NCBI GenBank assembly: GCA_964023275.1
Contig: OZ029917.1
Coordinates: 33,136,505-33,200,504 of the forward strand
Origin: Norana najaformis
Lineage: Eukaryota; Annelida; Clitellata; Crassiclitellata; Hormogastridae
Reading direction: 5' to 3'
DNA length: 64,000 nt
Position 1 is the first letter of the stretch, and every line of letters begins with the position of its first letter. Of the stretch, positions 1-11,600 are shown piece by piece. Under the pieces are notes generated by a model. That model did not search any database and had not been told where the DNA came from. It worked only from the letters and a program-made list of their open reading frames with translations. The translations under genes were made by a program, and so were the position numbers.

Positions 1-149
1 AGTACAAAAATTGCAAAGTTGTTTGAGCAGAGCCATCTTAAACTATATGACAGTGATCTGTAGTCATCTGACTTTCAGTTTGGATTTTAAAAGATGACTA
101 ACTGGCTGCAACACTACAATTTACATATACGGTTTAGTTGCTGGGTACT

Positions 150-460
150 TCACAAAGCATGGTTCTACTGTCAATTTTTCAAAAAAGATGTCAAAAGCCT
201 TTGACATGGTGAATCTTTATAAATTATATTTAACTTAGTTGGCAGAATATTCCACAGAGAGTTTTTGGCTTTGATAAACTGGTATAGCAAATGCTATGCT
301 GCTGTCAAGGGGACTAGTGTAGTTTCCAGAGTCTTCAATGTAACGTGTGGTGTATGACAAGGTGAGGTTCTATCCCCTATATTTTTGGCTCTTTATGTAG
401 AAGACATTATTCGCAAAATCAGTAGTTCTTAGGATTTGTAGTGCTTATAAACATTTGTAA
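150..460 (+). mobile_element. Decayed non-LTR reverse transcriptase fragment
   Basis: Conceptual translation of the plus strand shows SKAFDMVN, then a region ending CGV-stop-QGEVLSP and ALYVEDIIRKIS, with stops and frameshifts. These are the A block (AFDMVN) and the GVRQG-x-LSP block typical of non-LTR reverse transcriptases. It lies where exons 10-11 of acid phosphatase copy A would be expected from alignment to copy B, so the insertion may have displaced or replaced them. Confidence 0.55.
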
Positions 461-527
461 TGGTGTTGACCATTAATTCTTACCATTTGTTGAAGAAGCA
501 AAATAATTGGGAGCCTTCTTAATAATA

Positions 528-660
528 ATAATTAGCAACTTCTAATGGGCCACTGTCTAATGCACAAGGCATCAACAGATGGCTCACCAAAGCCAAGCCC
601 ACAATCAGGTCAATATCCAGAAGATCAGTCCATAAGACACAAAACAGGAGTCTACTTAAC
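528..660. repeat. Dispersed short repeat with (AAT)n end
   Basis: Contains a core resembling TGTCTAATGCACAAGGCATC, followed by a CACCAAAGCCAAG-type segment. It recurs at about 9590, 46795 and 52605. The copies at about 528 and 52605 are preceded by AAT-rich runs, as expected for a SINE or LINE tail on the opposite strand. Confidence 0.5.
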
Positions 661-960
661 TGCTGAAAGACAGTTTAAACTGAGACTTCATGAACCCATT
701 TCCAAATTTTAAGTCTGTCAACTGTATTCTTGCTGCAGCTAAAGTACACATGAAGGAAATGGTTCTATTGTACCTATTTGAAGCACACTGAAGCCACTAC
801 TTGTCTACAGTATGCTTGTGAATGCGTTTTATTAACCAAAAGTTAGCATGCAAGGTCGATAAATGCTTGGAACAAATGCTTGGAACAGAATATTTTAGAT
901 TCTGTTTAAGGTAAATGAAAATAACTGTTTGAGGGACAATTTCATGTATGTTAGATGTTT
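661..960. other. No gene seen; start of homology to copy B
   Basis: No coding signal. From about position 778 the sequence aligns with the copy B region from about 39335 (segment around AAGCCACTACTTGTCTA), marking the left limit of the segment shared with copy B in intron 9. Confidence 0.5.
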
Positions 961-1430
961 ATTGCTTCAGGCTGTGACGTTGATGTAAGGCAATGGTCTT
1001 TTTTTGTACAAGTTAAATGAAAGTGATAGCTATTTGTCTCACCGCTTCGGGCTAACATTGATGTAAGACAATGTTCTTTTTCCAAGTTAAAGAAAGCGAT
1101 AACTATTTGTAATGTAATGTACCGGTAATCGAAAATTTATAAAGCGCCACTTCAAGATTAAATTCCTCAGAGGCGCTCCCGGCCCGACAACCCAGAAGCA
1201 CTGGAAAATAGGAAGGTGTTCAAGACTTGTTGCCAGGATTTTGAATTTGATGCACTCCCCGACAGGCAGCCAGTGGAGCTTCTCCAGTATGAAAGCAGAG
1301 TTGTGGCCAATCCTGGGGATACCTTCGATCAGATGTGCAGAAGCGTGCAGCTGAGTCGTCGCTTTCGGATGACATCAATGTAAGACAATGGTCTTTTTTG
1401 TCCAAGTTAAATGAAAATGATAACTGTCAA
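961..1430. repeat. Degenerate ~75-bp minisatellite in copy A intron 9, split by an insertion
   Basis: Units built on GATGTAAGACAATGGTCTTT followed by CCAAGTTAAATGAAA occur near 975, 1050 and 1375. A block of about 240 bp (1135-1375), absent from copy B, separates the last two. Copy B carries two units near 39515 and 39600. Confidence 0.6.
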
Positions 1431-1859
1431 CTGTTGTTTTCATTGTTTGCACAAGAAGAGAAATGATACTTTTACCGCAAAATTGTATCAGAGTGATATC
1501 CATGCAAACGATTATACATAGGATTTACTTTTGCGCCAAGTGAACTTTTCATTTTTCTTCTTTCCATTTGTTAGTATTTTGAACTGTTTAATTCTCCTCA
1601 TTGTTCTTCATCATTTGTTGTGCAGTCTGCCTGTCTGTGGTGAAATAAAGCTTATGATACATATCACCATATACACAAGGGCTGGAATTTCATTTCAAAG
1701 TGACCATCGATTAATGCTTCGTGTCATAGAACAATGGCACTATAGAAGCCTCAGAAGATCAGAATAGATTATTTTGCACCAACTAATCATTTAATGAATG
1801 CCAGGCAAATCTTCTGTTTTGTTCAACCAGTTTATAATTTTTTAAATCAGGAATCGGGG

Positions 1860-2593
1860 TCCACTTTGACAGCTGCTTGACCATGTTGGCCCATGTGAAT
1901 CAACTTGTACAGTACGAGGTTGCTTCTATCAGCTGCGTCGCATTAAATCGATCCGCAGATTCATTCCCACCTCAACCGCTGTCACTCTGTTCGACATCTT
2001 CATGGTCTCCAGGGTTGACTACTGCAATAGCCTGCTGGCAGTTCTGCCGACTTGTCAGCTAGAGCGGATACAGTCAGTGCTAAACTCTGATGCCCGCCTT
2101 ATCTACGGTCGGACACCATTCAATCACGTCACTGATCTGCTGCGCGACAACCTGCACTGATTGCGCGTTCCTCAGCGGATCACCTACAAACTGTGCCTAA
2201 TTACATACAAGGCTCTTAATGGTCTTCTACCAGACTATATATCCGACTTCTGTACTCGAACAGCCGACAACCAGAACACATATTGGCTACGGTCCTCGTC
2301 GAGGTTTCAACTGCACGTCCCGCGGTCTTCCACGAAGTTTGGCGAACGTTCCTTCACTGTCGCCGGACCCACTGCTTGGAACAGTCTTCCTGACAATGTG
2401 ACGAATGCCCCATCCCTGGACACATTCAAGTCATGACTGAAGACACATCTTTTTAGGATATCTTATGACTGTAGTTAATTTTTGTTTTTTAACCCATGTA
2501 CACCGCCCTTTTCTTCGGCCTCGGCTTTGCAACGGCGCTATATAAATTGTCTTTATAATAATAATAATAATAATTATTATTATTATTATTATT

Positions 2594-2625
<32 letters not shown>

Positions 2626-2636
2626 TATTATCTTAA
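1860..2636 (+). mobile_element. 5'-truncated LINE (CR1/L2-like) 3' end with AAT/ATC tail
   Basis: The plus-strand translation contains ALNGLLPDYISDF and FTVAGPTAWNSLPDNV, the conserved C-terminal block of CR1/L2-group reverse transcriptase ORFs. It then has a GCTATATAAATTGTCTTTAT-type 3' end and a microsatellite tail (about 2555-2630). Comparison with copy B (about 40095) shows a clean insertion in intron 9 of acid phosphatase copy A, between AATCGGGG and TTAAGA. The ORF is 5'-truncated and frameshifted near 2060-2160. Confidence 0.75.
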
Positions 2637-2692
2637 GATGCTGTTTTTCTTCTGTTACTTTAAATTCTAAAGAGAATTGTGCAAATATTCAC

Positions 2693-5600
2693 CTGGGATT
2701 TGGAGAGTATAAGCATCATGAGTTGAGTCATTCTTGTACAGAAGACGTATCACAGATTTTCCCTCTATTTGGTGGAGCTCCAAGAGAGCAGCTGAGGCAT
2801 ATGGAGGCGCAATTCCGTTGAACACTTTAGCCGCACTTAGAAATGCGGACACTGTGCTATCATGCTTTCAAAACAAACACAATATTTGAGATGCATGTCT
2901 ACTGTGGCATTGGCAGAAAACAGGCTGGCCTTTTGCCGCTGATTCGGCGATTCAAAACCAGATTTACAGCACCCAGAAATGCGACCATTGTGCTATCGTG
3001 CTTTCAAAACAAACAAAATATTTGAGATGCGTGTCTACTGTGGCATTGATAGAAAACATGGTGGCCTTTTGCCACTGATACCAGGTATGTCATACAAAAT
3101 TGGAGATTCATTGAAAGACAATGTCACTTGGAATGTAAGGTCATCCGGATTTGAACTCTGACTGTTCTGTTCTGGTTGTCTTTCAAGCCAAGGACCAAAT
3201 AAACCCAGAAAACCTAAAAACTGCATTAGAAATTTAATTAATAATGCTAATTACAAGTAAATGCAACAATGTAATGCTAATTACAAGTAAATGCAACAAT
3301 GTCCATTACCCATTGTCTTACTGAGTCATTTCTTGTTTAGCCAGTTACTTAATTCATTTAGGTTAGATAAATTAACTCCTGCATGTATGAGAATTTTCTG
3401 AAAAGGCCTGATAACTAACTGGCTAACCAAGAAATCCAATGTTCTCAACTATTTCTTGTATGAATATTTAAGAAATAGTTGATGTAGTTTTTCAGCTTCA
3501 TGCCTAGTGGCAAAAAGCATTTGTGCAAAATTTTAATGCAAGATTTAGCTTAAATGTTGCATGAAAAATTCCATTACAAAAATGCTGTTTCAAATTATAG
3601 ATTAAAACCTAATCTAAAATTCATCACTGCACTAAAGAAGTGCAAACACATTCCATAGTGTACAACAATGCAAAGTTTTTTGGGATATGAGCCAAAATTA
3701 TTCGTTGGACACATTGCAGAAAACTCTATACACTGCTTCTAAAATGTAGGGCTTCAAAACTGTAATCAGCATGTAACCCGCAAAACACGGAACAATGTAG
3801 TGCCATGGGATAGATGTCGAATGTTGGCCAAAGAAGGACGAAGGCGTACTGCTACAGTCATCAACATTGAAACTTACTGCTGAGTAGATGTGGCTCTTGA
3901 GCTCAGGTTGCTTTGATATTCGTGATTTCATGTTTTCAATCATTTCTTTGAGCAGTGGACCTAAACAGTAATAGATGCCGAAGAACTGCACGACCAGAGT
4001 AGCCATTCCAGAAAGCATTTTTGTATGCATTGTGTTCAAATCATCATTAATATCAACATTTTCAGAGCTCACGATAAGTCAATAGACTATCCATAATGGA
4101 ACATCTTAAATTAAACAGTTCACACAAAAATAAGACAAAACTCTGAATTTTTGGAGTGACATTGTACTGAAATTGATACTCCAATAAGTTTATGTTACTG
4201 AACATGCCATAAACATTTCAAAAACAAAAATTGAAACTCTGCAGAGATGTGTGTAAAATAGGCCTAAGTATTGCCCTTTCTTACCAACAATGTTCTGAAC
4301 TTTGTTATGAATTAACTTAAAAATATGTATACTATTACGAATGAAAAGGTTAAAATTTCTTTGTGAAAAATGTTGCGTTTTTACTGAGTGATGTCTTTTA
4401 TTTGAGCAAAAATTACCTCCTCTCAGCCGACTCAATCCAGGATGATTGAAGTGAAAGTCAATCTGCAAAGAGTTGATTTCTCTCAACTTATCAAATATAG
4501 TCTTGCCTTTCCAGGTCAAGTTCACCCAAGATGGCTCTGTAAGTCCATGTGTTCTCTAAAAAAGCAGCGAAAATTCTGCACTACTATCCGCCGCAATTAA
4601 CACCAGCACCATCCTCGTCTTTATCATCCTCATCACTATAATCATCATGACCATCGCCAGCAAAACTTTGTGAGTCTGTGACTGCTCACAGGCAAGACAA
4701 TTCCTGTATGTATGAAAAAACTAAGTAAAAAACGCACAAGAACGAGAACACAACCGCCCGAAACCACTCATGGCACGCAATATATGACAATGTACAATGC
4801 ACAGCATTCAGATAGACAGACATTCTTTGGAAGCAGAAGCAAACTACGTCAGACACTCAGGCTAACACTGTCTTGGGACACCATATCACATCAAGAATTT
4901 ATGACGTTATAAAGTTGAGTTATAATGAGGTTATTTTCTAAACTAACTTTGGCATCGGCGTCCCCAAATGAATTATATCAGAATTTGTGTTATTAATGAA
5001 GCATGTGATGAGGTTCTGGCAAATAACATCTTGTAAGGACTTATACATGGGTTTAAGGTTCTCGGTCCTCCATGATGGCCAGTCAGTGATAATGAGCGAT
5101 GACTGGCTCTGACCACACGGTTTAGGCACCAGTTCCATTTGATCTTCTGCACTGGTTAATTTTTATGTCCTCTAGACAACCAATCTTTCCCAGATAATCA
5201 ATAGAGTCAGCTGGGTCAGTAAGCACTATGCTCTGCTGGCCATAGAAATTTTTAGGTGCATCAGATATCAACCATGTAACTTTGTAATCAGATTGAATTA
5301 ACGCTTCTTTAAGAGAGACTTATCTTAAGTCCTCACGACCAGACAAAACAATACCACAATCAAATTAAATGGTTCTGAAATGATTATGCAATAAAGGCAA
5401 AGAAAAACCAAAGGGCTCAAGTCATTGATTGCTAGGCAACTTATTCCAGGAAGCTGGACCTACGAAAACGAAGCTATTCGGTTTAAGCATGCATTATAAT
5501 TACTCACCGAATTTCCACTGTTCTGCATATCAGCTCAGCCTACACTTTCAATTTACCATAATTTGCACATCTTCAAATCAGTTAAACAGCAATGCATACA

Positions 5601-8600
5601 GCAATTTTGAGTCACATTAATGCACTATATATTATTTTACATCAAGTCTTGGTGCACATATAAATCAGGGAACTAATAGTACACAGGTTGGCAAACCAAT
5701 ACAGGGAGCTCACCGCACAGAAAATGGGATCATATACAATCCATATCAAATTTCTACTTTTTTTCTTCCCTGTTTTGTTGGCCACCAGTTGGTAAAACTC
5801 CTGCAGACAGAAACCAAAAAAAAAATTAAGCCATATCTCCACAACAGTCTCCAGACAATATTTTCTCTCCTGAGTTATAAAATGTGCCTCAATTGATAAC
5901 CCATACACCAATAAGTAAAAGCCAATGTTTCCTCTAAGCTGTGTGTATGTGTGTGCCTATGGGCAACATTATAAAACAGCGCACAAAAACAATTCTTGCC
6001 CGCACATAAAATATTTTGCCAATTTTCGTATTATTTCAAAGATAAATTTAGGTCAATTTAACAGCTGCTGGCGCATTTAGCCTACCATGTTAAGAAGGCC
6101 AAATCAAGGTCTCACTGCCCCATGTTGCAAACCATACGACATGGCAGTATACGTTGCGAGTGTCCAACAAGACATACAGTTCTATCCATTTGACCTACAT
6201 GATAAACTGGGCTAATGAGCTGACCATCAGTTCCCACGATTGCGTGCACGCTGTGAGCCTTATGATAGCGTCTTTGTGAACTCTAACCCCTCACCTGCAA
6301 ATGACAGATACTTTGTGACAGAGTTATAAAGCTGACTGCTCTCTGCACTCGAATCACATATGCACGAGTATTTAAAACAACAGATGACAGAAAACAACTA
6401 CCTCGTGCACAAGTATCATTTGAATATCAAATCATCAATATCATGTTGCAATAACTGTCTTAAACACCAATCTTGAGAAGTTAGCTAACTTATGTAAAAA
6501 TTGACCTAAAAGCAGTTTGACTACTGTCAATTATCAGTTTGTAGAGGTACATAAAAGAATATCAGTTAGCGAAAGAAAAACTTGTAAAATTGGCCTCAGT
6601 GCCTTGGAGAATTTGTACACTGGAGATGTTAAACAAATACATAGATAATGACACATCTGCTATAGACCGGTTCCTTGGAGTAGTCTCCTTGACATAATGA
6701 CAAATGATTCAGTGATATTCTTATACAAGTTTAACTTTGCTTAGTCATTTTCTTTTTATATAATGCTATTTTACAGCCTTTTTGTTTATTCCTGATAGAT
6801 TTGCAATCTTGCATAAGCCAGTGCAGAGATCCCAGTTGTTACTGTCAATGCTGCAAGCCAATACATGCAAGAAGAAACAAAACAAAGTGGACAGCGCTTA
6901 AAACAGAACTAAAAATAATGTCTCATCACACACACACCTAACCCACAAATACCTAAGTAAGCTAACTCACCTAAACATTCACAAACTTACCTATATATTC
7001 TTATCCTTGCCTATTAAATCAAATAAGTTTTGACAAGTACTTAGACTTAAACTGCTTTACATACTTTTGATCAAACAACTATAATCCTTAAATTAGTGCA
7101 GTCCACAAGTGTTAAAGGATCTTTCCATTACGCATAAGAAATGGGAACAGAAATCATGTGACAGTTTGTCAACACATTTATAGTGAATTCACTTATGGTA
7201 TCTCATGCTGGTCAAATTGCCTTACAATAATAAAAATGAAATTATTGGGTTGAATGAGTCCAGTGAAAATATATAATTATGTAAAGTATGCTGGGTTTCT
7301 GATCCCAGACATCACTCGGTATACAAAAGTTTATGGGTCACCTTGCTATATTACAATTCATTGCTAAATAAATAATTATCTGGATAACAAAACAGAACTG
7401 TCTCTGATGGGTTACATCTATTGTTAAAAATAAATGTCCAATTCTATCACATCCAGCAGGATTCACAATTTCAGGGATGAAGGGTTGTGAAACGCTACTA
7501 TGTGATCACCAAGTCACCCAAAAATATCAAGAAGTTGAAATATATAAAAGAGGAACCAAACTCTGTTTAGATTAATCCGAGCCATACTTTGTTGTCTTCT
7601 TCTTCCTTCTTAACTTTATCACTGTTGAGCGTGGCTTTATAGTATTCATCATACATGGGACATGGAACATCTGGGTTAAGCAACTGCCAATAAACAAAAG
7701 TGATATGTCAGTCAGATGAAGTATACTTACGTTTGCTCTATATTGAGTCATATAATACTAAGAAAGTTAACAAAACTCAGGTACGGTAAGGTAAAGTAAA
7801 ACATATAAGGTTGGATAGCTAGTTCTCAGCCAGCCAATTCCGAGTACTGATAAAATAGACTGCAGCATAATCTGACTTTCACACATTAAAACTTCATTAG
7901 TGTTCTTCAGGCCAACACCACACCATGTTTTCAATTGTTCAACGTGTCTTGATTACTGCAATTTATTCCTTGCAGACCTCTTCTGCTTGTGCCAACAAAT
8001 GTAAGCAGCTACACCTACATTACAAAGTCCTGTATCTTTTCAGTAGCTAATCCACAAAAAGCATATGTATAGTTTCAGGAAACGTAAAATGGTTGGCTCT
8101 GTCAATAAAGCATTTTTAGATATAATGTGTCAATCATGGTACTTCCAATTTTTTAGCAATATGTGATAGCTAGGTCTGCATGAAGTAGGACCATTAACGT
8201 TCAATCAAAGTTTTGCAGCAACTTTTTCATAAAAACACACCAGGTAGAGAACTCAGAAATTAATCTTTGCTTGTTTGCAGTAGTTATTTCCTTCACAGAT
8301 TGGGTTCCAAGTCTAAATCTTTAACTTCAAACACGATTTTAGGTGACTTTCTACACATCTAATTGAGCTCAACATGTTTCCTATTTGTAGAATTGTGCTC
8401 CTGGAACTGTTTTCTCCATGGTGTTTATGTACTGTTCCATTTGACTCCATTTGGCATTTAGTTCTGACCACCTTAAAATGCACTTTTTGGATCAGTTAGA
8501 TAGCAATGTGTGCAGTGCTTCTGAATGGGACTTATAAAGCAATAAACAATATGTCTTGATGTACATAATTGTACTGAAAAATATATATAAAAACCTCAAA

Positions 8601-11600
8601 TAGAGTGTATAGGCCTACTATATGTAATTAGTGACAACTCTCTTCAACAGAATGCACCTGATGAAAGAGAGCCGATGTTTTCAAATGTTTTGGACATGGA
8701 AGGTAATCAAACCCCAAACCTCTGAATCAGTGGAAGATTAACAATCACAACTCTCACCACTAGACCATTATACCAAATGTCATTACATAGAAAACTACTC
8801 ACGTAATCGCCGTCTGCTGGAACAGTGTGAACTGGAATTGGTTGCCATAGAACATCTTTGTTCCAGATCTGGTCACCAGTTGGTGGATAAAGTCCAGCCA
8901 GGTTCGAATACGCACTCATCAGTGTTCGGTCAAAGTCTGTACTTCGTAATTTTATCTGTTAATAGACAAATATTAGTAATACAATGGAATGTAGACAGAA
9001 ATTTACAAAGTGCCCCCTTCAACAAAAATCCCCATCACTGTTGCTGGACTGATAACTTAGCCTGAGTGCATTGTATGAGGCAATGAATAAGAGAACAGAC
9101 AACGCTTGAAATTGAAATTCCACTACCAAACTGGTAGTTAACATCTGATTGCCAAGAGATCTTGCAAAACAGCCTTTCTAGATAAGATTCAGTTTTCTAC
9201 AAAAGGCGACTATAAAGGCGACTATAGCATGTAGAACCCCGCCATGTATGGGTGGTGCCAGTCAAAAGCCTGGATTACTGTAAGAAGGGTTACGCTAATC
9301 ATCTTTCTTATGACCCAGCATCATTAAACAGAAATTACAGTCACACCGCATTCATAGAGCGTTTACAATTGATGATGTAACTTCTGAATGATGTCCAATG
9401 TTCCATATATGAAGGCTTCTATGTCTAAACTGATATACCAACGAATACAAATTCCACTGTATTTAATCGGTTTTGTGCATAAATTTTTCCTAGGTTCAAA
9501 ATACTAAGCTAATCTAAACTTCCACAAAAGTATCACAATACCAGTAAGAAATTAGTAAGTAATTAGTAACTTCTATCGCTCAGGTGTCTAATGCACAAAG
9601 CAGTGACCATTGCCCCAAAAACCAAGCCACAATCAAAACTGACACAATACTATGCACTGTGTCAGTTGATGGTGCACCACCACAAGTCAATTCCCAAAAA
9701 AATGTGCTATATTTTAAGACCGTACCTGTGTAGCAATTTTACTCCTTTCAAGTAACTAGTGCTATTAAGTATTTTTTATATAATAAAAATAGAAATTTAA
9801 TTAAAAACGGCACCTTAAAGAATAATAATTTGGCACTATTGTCATGAAATGTAAATATATTTACAGAGGCGTGATGAGAATTTCCTATCTCAACTTAAAA
9901 CAATTATAACAGAGTTGGTGATGCAAACAGTCGCCATGAAAACTAATGATATCGCATAAAATTAAAATGGAGGAAAACAGATTCGCATTAAAAGACACTT
10001 TGAGAAGAAGTTGAAAGAATGTGTTGACTGTGGTAGACGATTGGTCTAATTCAGATCAACGTATTACTTATCATCTAAACTCGGTCACCGAATTCAACTG
10101 GTGTAGCTATATTGTGAAATAGAAGAGGCAGATGTTTGAATTAAGCAACATGATTATTGGCATTACTGCCAAATGCCTCAACTTCTGCAGGGCCTCAAAT
10201 TTTTACGCTCTGTATTGATATCTTGCAAAATAGGATATAGAATGAAATTAATAATTTCTTCAGAAAACTTAACTCATGGCGATTGTAGGAGGTGCTGAGA
10301 AGTCTGTATGGTTCACCTTCAATGTAGCGTTTTCTCAGGTATCTGCCGAGTTCAAAATGCTGAACCATGCCTAGCTACAACCAATATGCATAGTCAATTT
10401 AACAACAAACATCCCTTCATTATGCCACAGGAACACAGGAATCATCAAATATAAAGTGGAAGATGCTAATAATATAATCTGATAGCTTTCTCATCTACGT
10501 TTGATTCTTGGTGTATTGCATGAAATTAACAGTTTGTCATCAGGTTCTTAATCGAAACCATACATATATGAGGTACGAGGAAAGAGTTAACCAGCCTTTA
10601 AAGAAAGGTTATCATATCACTGGTAAGCCTTATCATGTTGTTTTTATGTCTTTCAGCCATAAAATAATAACCTTAAGACCAAACCAAAAAAGCCATTGTT
10701 GAAACGTGAATGTAACAAAAAAAAAGCAAATACAGTACTTCGTCATGTAGAAATAAAAAATATCCGATCCGATCTGAAAGACAAAGGATAACCTACTTGA
10801 GTCAGCTGACCAAATCCCTGAGGCCACGCAGATTCTGGAAGAGGGTTGGTTGGGAAAGTCCTAACGGGGCTACGATCACCATGCCTATAAAGCTAAAAGT
10901 AAACAAAATTCTCAGTCTGAACAAATTTCAAAACAATGTTCAAAGCTTAATTTGAATTTGGTGATCAATAATGACAAAATCTCTTTAAGGTGTAGTCTGT
11001 TATTTCTGCATACATATAAGCAACATAGCCACCATCAGCTGCAAGAGAGAGAAAAGTGCACGTCAGGCCCATCAGAATTTATGCAATAAGAATTAATGTA
11101 AGAAAGCGTTAACAGTTAAGTTTTCAGTTATTATGGACAATGTCATTAAAACTTAGTTTAACCATAACTTTCTTTTGTCTGAAAAACATAAAACGGCATT
11201 TTTTGCATTTTGTTTTTAGGCATGGTCACAACTTTGTAGATTCGAGGAACACCAAAGCGCACACATAAAATGTGGATGCATACTAAACACAAATCGAAAA
11301 GACAATTAAGCACAACTTGCAATTTGTTTCTCGTGTATATGAAGGAGTTTCCACGATGCAGAGCATTTTGTAGTGAAAACTTGTGGCGGATCGGCCACAA
11401 GGCAAGCCTGCTGGGTAAGAGGCAGAAGTATCTATTGACGCGCAATAGACAGCCGCTGAGTGCTTCGTATGTGTGCACGGTAGCTGCATCTGATTTTCAG
11501 AAATTAATATTTATTAAATTTAAGCTTATTAAAATAATAGCTCAATAATTAGGTCGTGCTAAGTTTTTAGTATAATTTTTTTGTAAAGTGACGCGCAAAA

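Noticed and set aside
2431..2670. ORFs with Met/Ile or Tyr/His homopolymers
   Set aside because: Artefacts of the ATC/ATT microsatellite that ends the LINE insertion.
4938..5138. Minus-strand ORF between exons 6 and 7 of copy A as an extra exon
   Set aside because: No splice sites with matching phase, no similarity to the phosphatase family, and stops in the aligned positions of copies B and C.
7588..7683. Exon 5 reading through to the stop (VWLGLI) as an alternative terminal exon
   Set aside because: Skipping the GTATGG donor would truncate the enzyme before the catalytic His-Asp. Joining to exon 6 restores the family alignment in both copies A and B, so a spliced exon is preferred.
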